Origin: an uncultured Clostridia bacterium
GTDB taxonomy: Bacteria; Bacillota; Clostridia; Oscillospirales; Oscillospiraceae
DNA length: 38,924 nt
Assembly: GCA_946547105.1 (NCBI GenBank)
Contig: CAMNOV010000011.1
Location: 1-38,924, forward strand
Direction: 5' to 3'
The notes under the pieces are model-generated. The model was given only the letters and a program-made list of their open reading frames with translations, was not told where the DNA came from and did no database searches. A program made the translations under genes and the position numbers. This document shows positions 1 to 9,603 of the stretch, one piece after another. How positions within the stretch are numbered: the stretch's first letter is position 1; each line of letters begins with the position of its first letter.

Positions 1-1081
1 TGGAGGAGAAGGCGATGAAGCTCTTGCCGCCCTTCGACTGGCAGGCGCCGCGGACGTAGTCCACCTGGCCGCCGGTGCCGGACATGTGCCTCGTGCCGAC
101 GCTCTCCGCGCAGACCTGGCCGAAGAGGTCGACCTCGAGGGCGGCGTTGATGGAGATCACGTTGTCGTTCCTGCAGATGACGGCGGGATCGTTGACGTAG
201 TCGACGGGCAGGATGGCGATGCCGGGGTTGTCGTCGATGTAGTCGTAGATGCGCTGGGAGCCGTAGGCGAAGGTGGTGACGCTCTGGTAGCGGTGGATCT
301 GCTTTTTGGAGTTGTTCACCGCGCCGCACTCGATCAGCTCCACCATCGAATCGGTGAACATCTCGGTGTGGATGCCGAGGTCGTGCTTGGTCTTCAGCGC
401 CGCGCCCACCGCGTCGGGGATCGCGCCGATGCCGAGCTGGATGCAGGCGCCGTCGGGGATGAGTTCGGCGATATAGCCGCCGATGGTGGTGCTCAGCGCG
501 TCGGGCGCGGCTGTGGGCAGCACGGGCAGCGGATGGTCGTTTTCAATGATGGCGTCCACGCGGCTGATATGGATCTGCGTGCCGCAGACGGCGCGCGGCA
601 GCTCGCGGTTGACCTCGAGGAAGACGTATTTGGTCTTGTCCAGCATCGCCTCGGAATAGGAGCTGGTGCAGGAGAGGGAGAAGTAGCCGTGCTTGTCCAT
701 CGGGGACACGCCGATGACCACCGCGTCATAGTCCCAGGCGCGGCGGATGTGGCCGGGCATATCGCGGTAGTAGCCGGGGATGAGGTCGGCAAAGCCCGCG
801 TTGACGGCCTTGCGCGCCCCGCCGCCGGAGAACCAGGACATGCCGTTGAGCTTGCCGCTGAGGCTTTCATCCAGGTAAAAGGCGAAGGGATACACGTCCA
901 GCAGGGTGTGCACCCACACGCCGCTGACTTCGTTTTTCGCGGCGCGCGCCGCCAGCGCCTCGGCAAAGCCGGGGGCCTGCGCGAGCGCGGCGTCCATGCC
1001 GATGGTCCAGCCGTTTTCCACGCGCGCGGCGAGCGAGGCCGCGTCGGTGAGCTTCTGTTGATACTGCGCGCTGAAATCCAT
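1..1081 (-). CDS. Acyl-CoA:acetate CoA-transferase (acetyl-CoA hydrolase/transferase family), 3' end beyond window
   Basis: The first 360 codons of a CoA-transferase are visible; the family is usually about 430-450 residues, so the C-terminus lies outside the window. The start MDFSAQYQQKL follows an AAGGAG box at 1088-1094 with good spacing. Family signatures seen are QLGIGAIPDAV near residue 220 and GTGGQVDYVRGA near residue 335. Members swap CoA between an acyl-CoA (butyryl-, propionyl- or 4-hydroxybutyryl-CoA) and acetate in the cytoplasm. In butyrate producers this is the last step and it releases acetyl-CoA. The exact substrate cannot be read from the sequence. It lies 83 bases after nifJ on the same strand, with no convincing promoter between them, so it may be co-transcribed and use acetyl-CoA/acetate pools fed by nifJ. 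Confidence 0.88.
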   Translation of the reverse strand, partial: MDFSAQYQQKLTDAASLAARVENGWTIGMDAALAQAPGFAEALAARAAKNEVSGVWVHTLLDVYPFAFYLDESLSGKLNGMSWFSGGGARKAVNAGFADLIPGYYRDMPGHIRRAWDYDAVVIGVSPMDKHGYFSLSCTSSYSEAMLDKTKYVFLEVNRELPRAVCGTQIHISRVDAIIENDHPLPVLPTAAPDALSTTIGGYIAELIPDGACIQLGIGAIPDAVGAALKTKHDLGIHTEMFTDSMVELIECGAVNNSKKQIHRYQSVTTFAYGSQRIYDYIDDNPGIAILPVDYVNDPAVICRNDNVISINAALEVDLFGQVCAESVGTRHMSGTGGQVDYVRGACQSKGGKSFIAFSS

Positions 1082-1105
1082 AATGATTCTCCTTGTTTCT
1101 GATCC

Positions 1106-1135
1106 GGCCGCCCGGGGTCTCCGGGCGGCCTTTTT
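1106..1135 (+). terminator. GC-rich hairpin with T-tract on the plus strand
   Basis: A perfect 10-bp stem (1106-1115 with 1121-1130, loop GGTCT) is followed by TTTTT at 1131-1135. The T-tract is on the plus strand, while both flanking genes run on the minus strand. As an intrinsic terminator it would therefore stop antisense transcription and not nifJ mRNA. Confidence 0.6.
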
Positions 1136-1164
1136 CTAAGAACTAAAAACTAAGAACTAAAAAC
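1136..1164. repeat. Short A/T repeat abutting the nifJ stop codon
   Basis: Two near-identical copies of TAAGAACTAAAAAC lie directly beside the nifJ stop. Read on the gene strand the motif is GTTTTTAGTTCTTAG, very similar to the sequence that follows the ttcA-family stop at 17017-17037. Confidence 0.6.
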
Positions 1165-4100
1165 TCATTCCTTGCCCGCAAGCCGTTTGTACTTGGCGTA
1201 GCGCTTGGCGGTGAAGGCCTCGGCCTCGGCGAAGAGGATCTCGGCGCGCTCGGGGAAGGTGCGGGTCAGCGTGGCGAAGCGGTTCTCGCCCATCATGAAC
1301 TCGCGCAGCTTTCCGTTGGGCTCGGCGGAATCGAGCACGAAGGGGTTCTTGCCCTCGTCCTCAAGCTCGGGATTGTAGTGGAACAGGGGCCAGAAGCCGC
1401 AGTCCACCGCCGCCTTCTCCTCTTCCATGGCCTTGGACATGCCCTTCGAGAGGCCGTGGTTGATGCAGGGCGTGTAGGCGATGACGATGGACGGGCCGTG
1501 ATAGGCGGCCGCCTCCTTGAGGCACTTGATGGCGTGCTCGGGGTTGGCGCCGAGGTTGATCTGCGCGACGTAGATGTAGCCGTAGTTGGAGAGGATCAGA
1601 CCCAGGTCCTTCTTCGGCGTGGACTTGCCGGCGGCGGCGAACTGCACGCTCGCGCCGATCGGGGTCGCCTTGGAGGCCTGTCCGCCGGTGTTGGCGTAGA
1701 GCTCGTTGTCCATGACCAGCACGTTCAGGTCGAGGCCCGTGGCCATCACGTGGTCCAGACCGCCGTAGCCGATATCGTAGGCCCAGCCGTCGCCGCCGAT
1801 CATCCAGACGGCCTTCTTGGTCAGGGTGTCCTCGCGGCTGCGGAGGTAGGCGATGTCGTCGCTCTGCTCGGTCGTCTCCGCGAGCGCCTCGCGCACCGCG
1901 TCGGACAGGGCCACGGTCTTTTCTTCATCGTCGCCCTCGTCGAGCCAGGCCTTCAGCGCGGCCTTGAGCTTCTCGTCGGCGCTGTTTTCCAGCACTGCCG
2001 CGGCGTGCAGCCGGGTCTGCTCGCGCATCTGCGCGGCGGAGAGGCTGATGCCCAGGGCAAACTCCGCGTTGTTTTCAAAGAGGGAGTTGGAGAAGGCGGG
2101 GCCGAAGCCGCGCTTGTTGACGGTCTGCGGGAAGGTCGGGGCGAAGAAGCCGTAGGCCTGGGAGCAGCCGGTGGCGTTGGCGGCGTACATGCGGTCACCG
2201 AAGAGCTGGGTCAGCAGCTTGATGTAGGGCGTCTCGCCGCAGCCGGGGCAGGCGCCGGAGAACTCGTAGAGGGGCTGCTCGTACTGGCTGCCCTTGGCGG
2301 AGAAGCGGCTCATCGGGTTCTTCTTCTCCGAGAGCGTCAGGCAGTAGTCCCAGTTCTTCTGCTCGGCCGCCACGTCGTCGAGCGGGACCATGGTCAAGGC
2401 CTTCTCCTTGGCCGGGCAGACGTTGACGCAGCTGCCGCAGCCCTGGCAGTCCATCACGCCGACCTGGATGCGGTAGCGAAGGCCCTCAAAGCCCTTGCCG
2501 ATCGCCGGCTTGGTGACGCAGCTCTCAGGCGCGTTTGCGGCCTCCTCCTCGGTGAAGAGCACCGGGCGGATCGCCGCGTGCGGGCAGACGAGCGAGCAGC
2601 GGTTGCAGCCGATGCACTTGTCCGGATCCCACACCGGCACGTTATCGGCCACGCCGCGCTTTTCGAACCTGGCCATCGAGATCGGCATGACGCCGTCGGC
2701 ATACTCGGTAAAGGTGGAGACGGGGATGTCGTCGCCCTTGGCACGGTTCATCGGGACAAGCACCTTGCGCACGTAGCTCGGCAGGTTCGGATCCACCGTA
2801 TGCTCCTCGTCCTTCAGCTCAGCCCACTCGGCCGGGACCTCGATGCGGACCATGTCGGTCAGGCCGCGCTCGATGGCGGCGAGGTTCATGTTGACGATCT
2901 TCTCGCCCTTGCGGGAGAAGGTCTTGACCGCCGCGTCCTTCATGTACTTCTCGGCCTCCTCGATGGGAAGCACGCCGGAGAGTTTGAAGAAGGCCGCCTG
3001 CAGCACCGTGCTGGTGCGGTTGCCGAGGCCGATCTCGGCGGCAATGTCGGTGGCGTTGATGGTGTAGAAGTTGATCTTCCGCTCCGCCAGAAGACGCTTG
3101 GCGCGGTTCGGCAGGTTGTGAACCAGCTGCTCCCCCTTCCAGCGGGTGTTCAGCAGGAAGATGCCGCCGGGCTTGACCTCGTTCACGATATCAAAGCTGT
3201 GCATATAGCTCTGCTTGTGGCAGGCGACGAAGTCCGCCATGGTGACATAGTAGGTCGAGAGAATCGGCTCATGGCCGAAGCGCAGGTGGCTTCTTGTGAG
3301 ACCGCCGGATTTCTTCGCGTCATACTGGAAGTAGGCCTGGACATACTGGTCGGTGTTGTCGCCGATGATCTTGCAGGAGTTCTTGTTGGCGCCCACGGTG
3401 CCGTCGGAGCCGAGGCCCCAGAACTTGCAGGAGATGATGGACTTGCCGGAGGTGACGATGTTCTCGCCGACCGGCAGGGAGTGGAAGGTCACGTCGTCGT
3501 TGATGCCGACGGTGAAGTGGTTCTTCTTCTCGCCCTTCATGTTGTCGAACACGGCCTTGATCTGCGCGGGGGTCGTGTCCTTGGAGCTGAGGCCGTAGCG
3601 GCCGCCGAGCAGCTCGATGTTGAGGCCGGCCTCCTTGAGCGCCGCGCTCACGTCCTCGTACAGCGGCTCGCCCAGCGCGCCGGGCTCCTTGGTGCGGTCG
3701 AGGGCGCTGATGACTTTGCAGCTGGCCGGGATGGCGGCGGTAAAGTGCTTGAGAGAGAAGGGGCGGTACAGGCGGACCTGGATCAGGCCGACCTTTTCGC
3801 CGCGCTCGTTGAGCCAGGTGACGACCTCGCGGGCGGTCTCGCAGACGCTGCCCATGGCGACGATCACGCGCTCGGCGTCGGGCGCGCCGTAGTAGTTGAA
3901 GAGCTTGTAGTCGCGCCCGGTGAGGGCGGACATCTGGGCCATCACGCCCTCCATGACCGCCGGGAAGGCGTCATAGGTCGGGTTGGAGGCCTCGTGGTGC
4001 TGGAAGAAGGTGTCGTCGTTCTCGCCGCTGTTGCGGATGGTGGGGTGCTCGGGGTTCAGGGCGCGGTCACGGAACTTCTGCAGCTCGTCCCAGTCGAGCA

Positions 4101-4674
4101 TCTTGCGCAGGTCCTCGTAATCGAGCACGTCGATCTTCTGGATCTCATGGCTGGTGCGGAAGCCGTCGAAGAAGTGCTGCACGGGCAGGTGGCCCTTGAT
4201 GGCGGCCAGATGCGCCACGGCGCCCAGATCCATGCATTCCTGCACGCTGGAGGACGCCAGCTGCGCCCAGCCGATCTGACGGCAGGCCATCACGTCCTGA
4301 TGGTCGCCGAAAATGGAAACGGTCGAGGTGGCCACGCTGCGGGCGGCCACGTGCATCACGCCGGGCACCAGCAGGCCCGCGATGCGGTACATCGGCGGGA
4401 TCATCAGCATCAGGCCCTGGGCGGAGGTGTAGGTGGTGCCGAGCGCGCCGCCTTCGAGCGCGCCCTGCATGGCCGCGCAGGCGCCGGCTTCGGCCTGCAT
4501 CTCCATGAGCTTGACCGGCATGCCGAACAGGTTTTTCTTTCCTCTGGCGGCCCACTCGTCGACGTGGTTGGCCATCGGGCTGGAGGGAGTGATGGGATAG
4601 ATGGTTGCTACCTCGGTAAATGCATAGCTTGCGTAGGCGGCGGCTTCATTGCCGTCCATGGATTTCTTTACCAT
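1165..4674 (-). CDS. nifJ: Pyruvate:ferredoxin (flavodoxin) oxidoreductase
   Basis: This cytoplasmic enzyme oxidises pyruvate with CoA to acetyl-CoA and CO2 and reduces ferredoxin; it is a central step of anaerobic fermentation. The 1169-residue single chain matches the usual fused homodimeric form (about 1170-1200). The N-terminal pyruvate-binding domain carries YPITPSSPMA. Two 4Fe-4S motifs lie near residues 685-700 (CIGCNRCSLVCP) and 740-755 (CQGCGSCVNVCP). CPGCGETPY near 810 is the start of the thiamine-diphosphate domain, and GDGWAYDIGYGG with DNELYANTGGQ (about 960-995) binds thiamine diphosphate and Mg2+. The start at MVKKSMDGNEAAAY is chosen because AGGAGG precedes it at good spacing; a longer reading frame to 4764 has no such site. 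A strong promoter lies upstream at 4770-4799. Confidence 0.97.
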   Translation of the reverse strand: MVKKSMDGNEAAAYASYAFTEVATIYPITPSSPMANHVDEWAARGKKNLFGMPVKLMEMQAEAGACAAMQGALEGGALGTTYTSAQGLMLMIPPMYRIAGLLVPGVMHVAARSVATSTVSIFGDHQDVMACRQIGWAQLASSSVQECMDLGAVAHLAAIKGHLPVQHFFDGFRTSHEIQKIDVLDYEDLRKMLDWDELQKFRDRALNPEHPTIRNSGENDDTFFQHHEASNPTYDAFPAVMEGVMAQMSALTGRDYKLFNYYGAPDAERVIVAMGSVCETAREVVTWLNERGEKVGLIQVRLYRPFSLKHFTAAIPASCKVISALDRTKEPGALGEPLYEDVSAALKEAGLNIELLGGRYGLSSKDTTPAQIKAVFDNMKGEKKNHFTVGINDDVTFHSLPVGENIVTSGKSIISCKFWGLGSDGTVGANKNSCKIIGDNTDQYVQAYFQYDAKKSGGLTRSHLRFGHEPILSTYYVTMADFVACHKQSYMHSFDIVNEVKPGGIFLLNTRWKGEQLVHNLPNRAKRLLAERKINFYTINATDIAAEIGLGNRTSTVLQAAFFKLSGVLPIEEAEKYMKDAAVKTFSRKGEKIVNMNLAAIERGLTDMVRIEVPAEWAELKDEEHTVDPNLPSYVRKVLVPMNRAKGDDIPVSTFTEYADGVMPISMARFEKRGVADNVPVWDPDKCIGCNRCSLVCPHAAIRPVLFTEEEAANAPESCVTKPAIGKGFEGLRYRIQVGVMDCQGCGSCVNVCPAKEKALTMVPLDDVAAEQKNWDYCLTLSEKKNPMSRFSAKGSQYEQPLYEFSGACPGCGETPYIKLLTQLFGDRMYAANATGCSQAYGFFAPTFPQTVNKRGFGPAFSNSLFENNAEFALGISLSAAQMREQTRLHAAAVLENSADEKLKAALKAWLDEGDDEEKTVALSDAVREALAETTEQSDDIAYLRSREDTLTKKAVWMIGGDGWAYDIGYGGLDHVMATGLDLNVLVMDNELYANTGGQASKATPIGASVQFAAAGKSTPKKDLGLILSNYGYIYVAQINLGANPEHAIKCLKEAAAYHGPSIVIAYTPCINHGLSKGMSKAMEEEKAAVDCGFWPLFHYNPELEDEGKNPFVLDSAEPNGKLREFMMGENRFATLTRTFPERAEILFAEAEAFTAKRYAKYKRLAGKE

Positions 4675-4769
4675 GATAAAAACCTCCTGATTTTGTTGCT
4701 TACTCACTCTATATATCAGGCCGCGCGGGCTTTCGTCCGACGGCCTTCGGCGGAAAACGCCCACCTTTT

Positions 4770-4799
4770 ATCATAATGATTTTGCCCCCGGTTTGTCAA
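4770..4799 (-). promoter_or_regulatory. SigA-type promoter of nifJ
   Basis: On the minus strand TTGACA (4794-4799) is separated by 18 bases from TATGAT (4770-4775). This gives a leader of about 90 bases before nifJ. The -35 box lies across the loop and right arm of the 4788-4808 hairpin. Confidence 0.7.
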
Positions 4800-4808
4800 C
4801 CGGTTTTT
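4788..4808 (+). terminator. Hairpin with plus-strand T-tract between hppA and nifJ
   Basis: Stem CCGGTT (4788-4793) pairs with AACCGG (4798-4803), and TTTTT follows at 4804-4808. As at 1106-1135, the T-tract is on the strand opposite to the genes. The hairpin also overlaps the -35 element of the nifJ promoter. Confidence 0.45.
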
Positions 4809-4814
4809 CTTCTT

Positions 4815-6902
<2,088 letters not shown>

Positions 6903-6936
6903 CGATCCATCCTCCTTTTTCGTTTCCGCGTGTCAG

Positions 6937-7157
6937 ATCCTATAATGATTATAGGATAGCGAAAAGCTCAAAAGCTTTTCGCCGCGCCGCTTTGCGGTGC
7001 CGCAAAACAGCAGGGCTGTTTTGCCATATACTCATTGCAATGAGCATCGGGCGAATGATTCATAGAATCATTCGCTGCCAAACTTGTCGTTTGGCAGCGA
7101 AATCAATCGAATCCTCGATTGATTTCGCCGTCCGATGATCATTATCGGGACAGTCCC
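6937..7157. repeat. Hairpin-chain array 1 (about ten contiguous palindromes)
   Basis: Consecutive inverted repeats with almost no spacer: 6937-6957 (10-bp arms, one central base), 6959-6982 (10 bp, loop CAAA), 6987-6997 (4 bp), 7002-7024 (10 bp, loop AGG), 7031-7044 (perfect 14-base palindrome), 7051-7075 (11 bp, loop ATA), 7074-7098 (10 bp, loop TTGTC), 7097-7128 (14 bp, loop ATCC), 7132-7148 (imperfect) and 7147-7157 (5 bp). The 7051, 7074 and 7097 units share the GC dinucleotide at their junctions. The stems differ in sequence. No terminator-type T-tracts follow the units, so this is not a stack of terminators. I do not recognise the family. Confidence 0.85.
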
Positions 7158-7159
7158 CG

Positions 7160-7311
7160 AAAAAAGCCAAATCCGCCCCTGTTATCAGGAGCGGATCAAA
7201 AAAATATCCAGTTTTGTCTGCAGCAATCGTCTGGCAGGACGCACGACCAAGGCCTCCCGGGACGGAGCCGGAACGCGGCGCAGCCGCCGTTCCCTCTCTT
7301 TTGTTTTCAAC
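7160..7311 (-). ncRNA. Candidate small RNA (or regulatory leader) upstream of hppA
   Basis: A consensus minus-strand promoter at 7318-7346 reads into about 150 bases with a strong GC hairpin (7270-7293, GGAACG/GTTCC outer and GGCGGC/GCCGC inner pairing). It ends in a canonical terminator: a 12-bp stem (7170-7181 with 7186-7197) followed by TTTTTT at 7160-7165. The next gene on this strand is hppA, about 260 bases further on, beyond the hairpin chain. It could be a free-standing RNA or a terminated leader controlling hppA. No known RNA family was recognised (6S, SRP, tmRNA and the fluoride motif were considered). A short basic reading frame runs through it but has no ribosome site. Confidence 0.45.
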
Positions 7312-7317
7312 GCTATT

Positions 7318-7346
7318 ATTATAGCGTTCCGCCGTCGCAAAATCAA
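7318..7346 (-). promoter_or_regulatory. SigA-type promoter of the candidate small RNA
   Basis: TTGATT (7341-7346) is separated by exactly 17 bases from a perfect TATAAT (7318-7323) on the minus strand. The -10 box lies in the right half of a 20-base inverted repeat (7309-7328). Confidence 0.65.
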
Positions 7347-7494
7347 GGGGCAGAGAGAAAAACGGTTGAAATTTCTTAAATAGTTTCCTTTTTCTTCCGC
7401 GCGGTAGAGGGAAAACGCGCCTCTCTCCCGGCGGGAGAAGGCTCTCCCCCGCTCCCGGATCGGCCGCGTGCGCTCTACTTCCGCTCTCCCGGGC

Positions 7495-7523
7495 TGGACG
7501 GATGTCGAAATGGGGCGTATAAT
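7495..7523 (+). promoter_or_regulatory. Promoter of the HxxxDG acyltransferase gene
   Basis: TGGACG (7495-7500), a 17-base spacer and a perfect TATAAT (7518-7523) lie about 40 bases before the start codon. Confidence 0.6.
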
Positions 7524-7560
7524 CCATATCATCCAAGCCAAGCAGACAGGAGTCTTTTTC

Positions 7561-8847
7561 ATGGAACAAAGCAAGCGCGATCTGCGCTGGATGCGGCTGG
7601 ACAATGCCGCGCTCATCTTCCCCGCCGCGCTGCGGCGGCACTGGAGCAACGCCTACCGCATCTCCTTTACTTTTGCCGACCCGGTCGACCCGGCCCTTCT
7701 GCAGCGGGCGCTGGACCAGGTCGCACCGCGCTTTCCCTCGGTGATCGTGCGGCTGCGGCGCAGCGCCTTCTGGTACTATCTTGAGGAGCTGCCGCGGCCG
7801 CCCGCCGTGCAGGCCGACGCGAGCCGTCCCCTGCGGGGCATGACGATGCGTGATGTCCGCCGCTGCGCGATCCGGGTGCTGTATTACCGCCATCGGATGG
7901 CCGTGGAGTACTTCCACTCCGTCACCGACGGCACCGGCGCGATGGTCTTCGCCAAAACGCTCGCGGCCGAATACGTCCGCCTGCGCTACGGCGCGGCCGT
8001 GCCCGCGACCCACGGCGTGAAGGATCTTTCCGAGCCGCCGCGCGAGAGTGAGCTCGTGGACAGCTTCCGCGAGCACGCGGGGCCCGTCTCCGCGCCCCGG
8101 GACGACCGGAACGTCTACCGCCTGCGCGGTACGCCCGAGCCGGACCGCTTCCTGCACGTGACGCTCGGCATCCTCGACAGCGAGGATCTCTACGCCCGCG
8201 CCAAGGCCTCCGGCGTCACGGTGACGGCCTGGCTCTGCGCGCTGCTGATCCGCTCCGTCCTGCGCGTGCAGGCCGCCGAACAGCCCCGGCGGGAGCGGCA
8301 GAAGCCCGTGCGCGTACAGATCCCGGTCAACCTCCGCCGCCTCTTCGGCGGCGAGACGATGCGCAACTTCGTCGCCGTGGCCAACATCGGCGTCGATCCG
8401 CGCCTCGGGGACTACGAATTCGAGGAGCTGGTGCAGATCGTGCACCACCAGATGCAGCTGGCCATCACGCCGAAAAACATGGCCGCCATCTTCACCCCCA
8501 ACGTCCGCGACGAGCGCAATCCCTTTCTCAAGGTCGTCCCGCTGGGCCTGAAAAATCTGGTCATGCGCATGGTCTTCGACAGCGTGGGAGAGAACGTCTC
8601 CACCCTGTCGCTGTCCAATCTCGGCCGGGTGGAGCTGCCGGAGGCGATGGCGCCTTTTGTCGAGCGCGTGGAGTTCGTGCTCGGCCCGCAGGCCAGCTCC
8701 CCCTACAACGCCAGCTGCACCAGCTGGCGGGGAAAGACGTATTTCAACATCGTCCGAAACAGCGTGGAGCCCGCCCTGGAGCGCGAATTCTTCACCGCGC
8801 TCGTACAGCTGGGCCTGCACGTGAAGATCGAGACCAACGATTCGTGA
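7561..8847 (+). CDS. Condensation-domain-like acyltransferase (alcohol acetyltransferase family)
   Basis: A 428-residue soluble protein. Near residue 118 it has HSVTDGTGA, the HxxxDG catalytic motif of the chloramphenicol acetyltransferase/condensation superfamily; family members move an acyl group from CoA or a carrier to an alcohol or amine. The N-terminus (RLDNAALIFPAALRRHWSN) and the C-terminal SLSNLGRVELP segment are typical of this branch. The start at 7561 follows AGGAG with suitable spacing, although the frame is open upstream to 7468. The next gene starts 10 bases downstream and its ribosome site overlaps this stop, so the two are translationally coupled. No adenylation or carrier domain is nearby, so a lipid or small-alcohol substrate is more likely than a non-ribosomal peptide. 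The substrate is unknown. Confidence 0.75.
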   Translation: MEQSKRDLRWMRLDNAALIFPAALRRHWSNAYRISFTFADPVDPALLQRALDQVAPRFPSVIVRLRRSAFWYYLEELPRPPAVQADASRPLRGMTMRDVRRCAIRVLYYRHRMAVEYFHSVTDGTGAMVFAKTLAAEYVRLRYGAAVPATHGVKDLSEPPRESELVDSFREHAGPVSAPRDDRNVYRLRGTPEPDRFLHVTLGILDSEDLYARAKASGVTVTAWLCALLIRSVLRVQAAEQPRRERQKPVRVQIPVNLRRLFGGETMRNFVAVANIGVDPRLGDYEFEELVQIVHHQMQLAITPKNMAAIFTPNVRDERNPFLKVVPLGLKNLVMRMVFDSVGENVSTLSLSNLGRVELPEAMAPFVERVEFVLGPQASSPYNASCTSWRGKTYFNIVRNSVEPALEREFFTALVQLGLHVKIETNDS

Positions 8848-8857
8848 GGGATTGCTT

Positions 8858-9559
8858 ATGTACTGTGTTCAATGCGGCGTGGAGCTGCAAAAAGGTGTGG
8901 AAAAATGCCCGCTGTGCGGGCTGCGCGTCTATCATCCGGACTTGCGCGAGCAGCCGGAGGCGCTCCCCTATCCCCGGCGTGTCGAGGAGGAGACCGTCAG
9001 CCACGGCGGGCTACTGTTCATCGTGAGCGTCCTCTTCGTCATCCCGCTTCTGGTATGCCTGCTGGTGGACGCCCGCCTCAACGGCCGCATCGGCTGGAGC
9101 GGCGTCGTGGCCTTCAGCCTGCTGGCGGCCTATCTGATCATCTGCCTGCCGCTGTGGTTTCGGCGCCCCAACCCCGTGATCTTCTTCCCGATCGACGTGC
9201 TGGCGGCGCTGGGCCTGTGCCTGTATCTGTGCCTTTCGCGCGGCGGACGCTGGTTCCTGCCCTTCGCCTTCCCGGTCGGCGGCGCGGTGCTGCTGATCGT
9301 CGAGACCGTGATCGTGCTGCTGCGCTATGCCGTCGGCGAGCAGCGGCACCGTGCGCTGTTCGTGATCGGCGGCGCGGTCATCGCGGTCGGCGGTCTGTGC
9401 GTGCTGATCGAATTTCTGCTGAAGCTGAGCTTCGGCATCGCGATGCGCTGGTGGTCGCTCTACCCGCTCACGGTGCTCACGCTGGTCGGCCTTGCGCTGA
9501 TCGTCATCGGCGCCTGCCGCCCGCTGCGCGACTCCCTGCACAAAAAGTTTTTCATCTGA
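8858..9559 (+). CDS. Zinc-ribbon integral membrane protein (DUF6320-like), partner of the acyltransferase
   Basis: A 233-residue protein. The N-terminus is a zinc ribbon (CVQCGVEL and CPLCG, residues 2-25). About six hydrophobic helices follow from roughly residue 50 to the C-terminus, including two long Leu/Val/Ile stretches. ATG 8858 is preferred over TTG 8852 because GAGGG at 8846-8850, which overlaps the upstream stop codon, sits seven bases before it. I recall the family from gut Firmicutes as DUF6320, found beside the same acyltransferase type, which suggests a joint role at the membrane such as modifying a lipid or surface compound. The biochemical function is unknown. Confidence 0.75.
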   Translation: MYCVQCGVELQKGVEKCPLCGLRVYHPDLREQPEALPYPRRVEEETVSHGGLLFIVSVLFVIPLLVCLLVDARLNGRIGWSGVVAFSLLAAYLIICLPLWFRRPNPVIFFPIDVLAALGLCLYLCLSRGGRWFLPFAFPVGGAVLLIVETVIVLLRYAVGEQRHRALFVIGGAVIAVGGLCVLIEFLLKLSFGIAMRWWSLYPLTVLTLVGLALIVIGACRPLRDSLHKKFFI

Positions 9560-9566
9560 AACAAAA

Positions 9567-9592
9567 AACCGGGGCTGTTTACAGCCCCGGTT
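9567..9592. terminator. Bidirectional terminator between convergent genes
   Basis: A perfect 12-bp stem AACCGGGGCTGT (9567-9578) with its complement (9581-9592) and a two-base loop. It has A-rich sequence on one side and T-rich sequence on the other. It serves the zinc-ribbon gene on the plus strand and the BI-1 gene on the minus strand. Confidence 0.85.
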
Positions 9593-9603
9593 CTTATTTC
9601 GTT

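Larger units (their letters stand above)
6903..7560. other. Gene-free stretch between divergent hppA and the acyltransferase
   Basis: No protein gene is supported here. From left to right it holds the hppA ribosome site, a chain of hairpins (6937-7157), a candidate small RNA on the minus strand (7160-7311) with its promoter (7318-7346), about 150 bases without recognised structure, and the plus-strand promoter of the next gene (7495-7523). Confidence 0.7.

Noticed and set aside
1378-4776. Very long plus-strand open frame opposite nifJ, and similar long frames opposite hppA and the phage genes
   Set aside because: GC-rich genes give long antisense frames; the translations are His/Ala/Arg/Gly-rich without motifs, and the minus-strand proteins are clearly recognisable.
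6937-6957. hppA promoter with TATAAT in the first hairpin
   Set aside because: The -10 match is good on both strands only because the sequence is a palindrome; no acceptable -35 was found at 16-18 bases.
6937-7157. Stack of terminators or a CRISPR-like cluster
   Set aside because: Units have no T-tracts and no shared repeat sequence.
7060-8820. 586-residue minus-strand frame across the acyltransferase
   Set aside because: It is the antisense shadow of a gene with an HxxxDG motif, ribosome site and promoter on the plus strand, and it runs through the hairpin chain.
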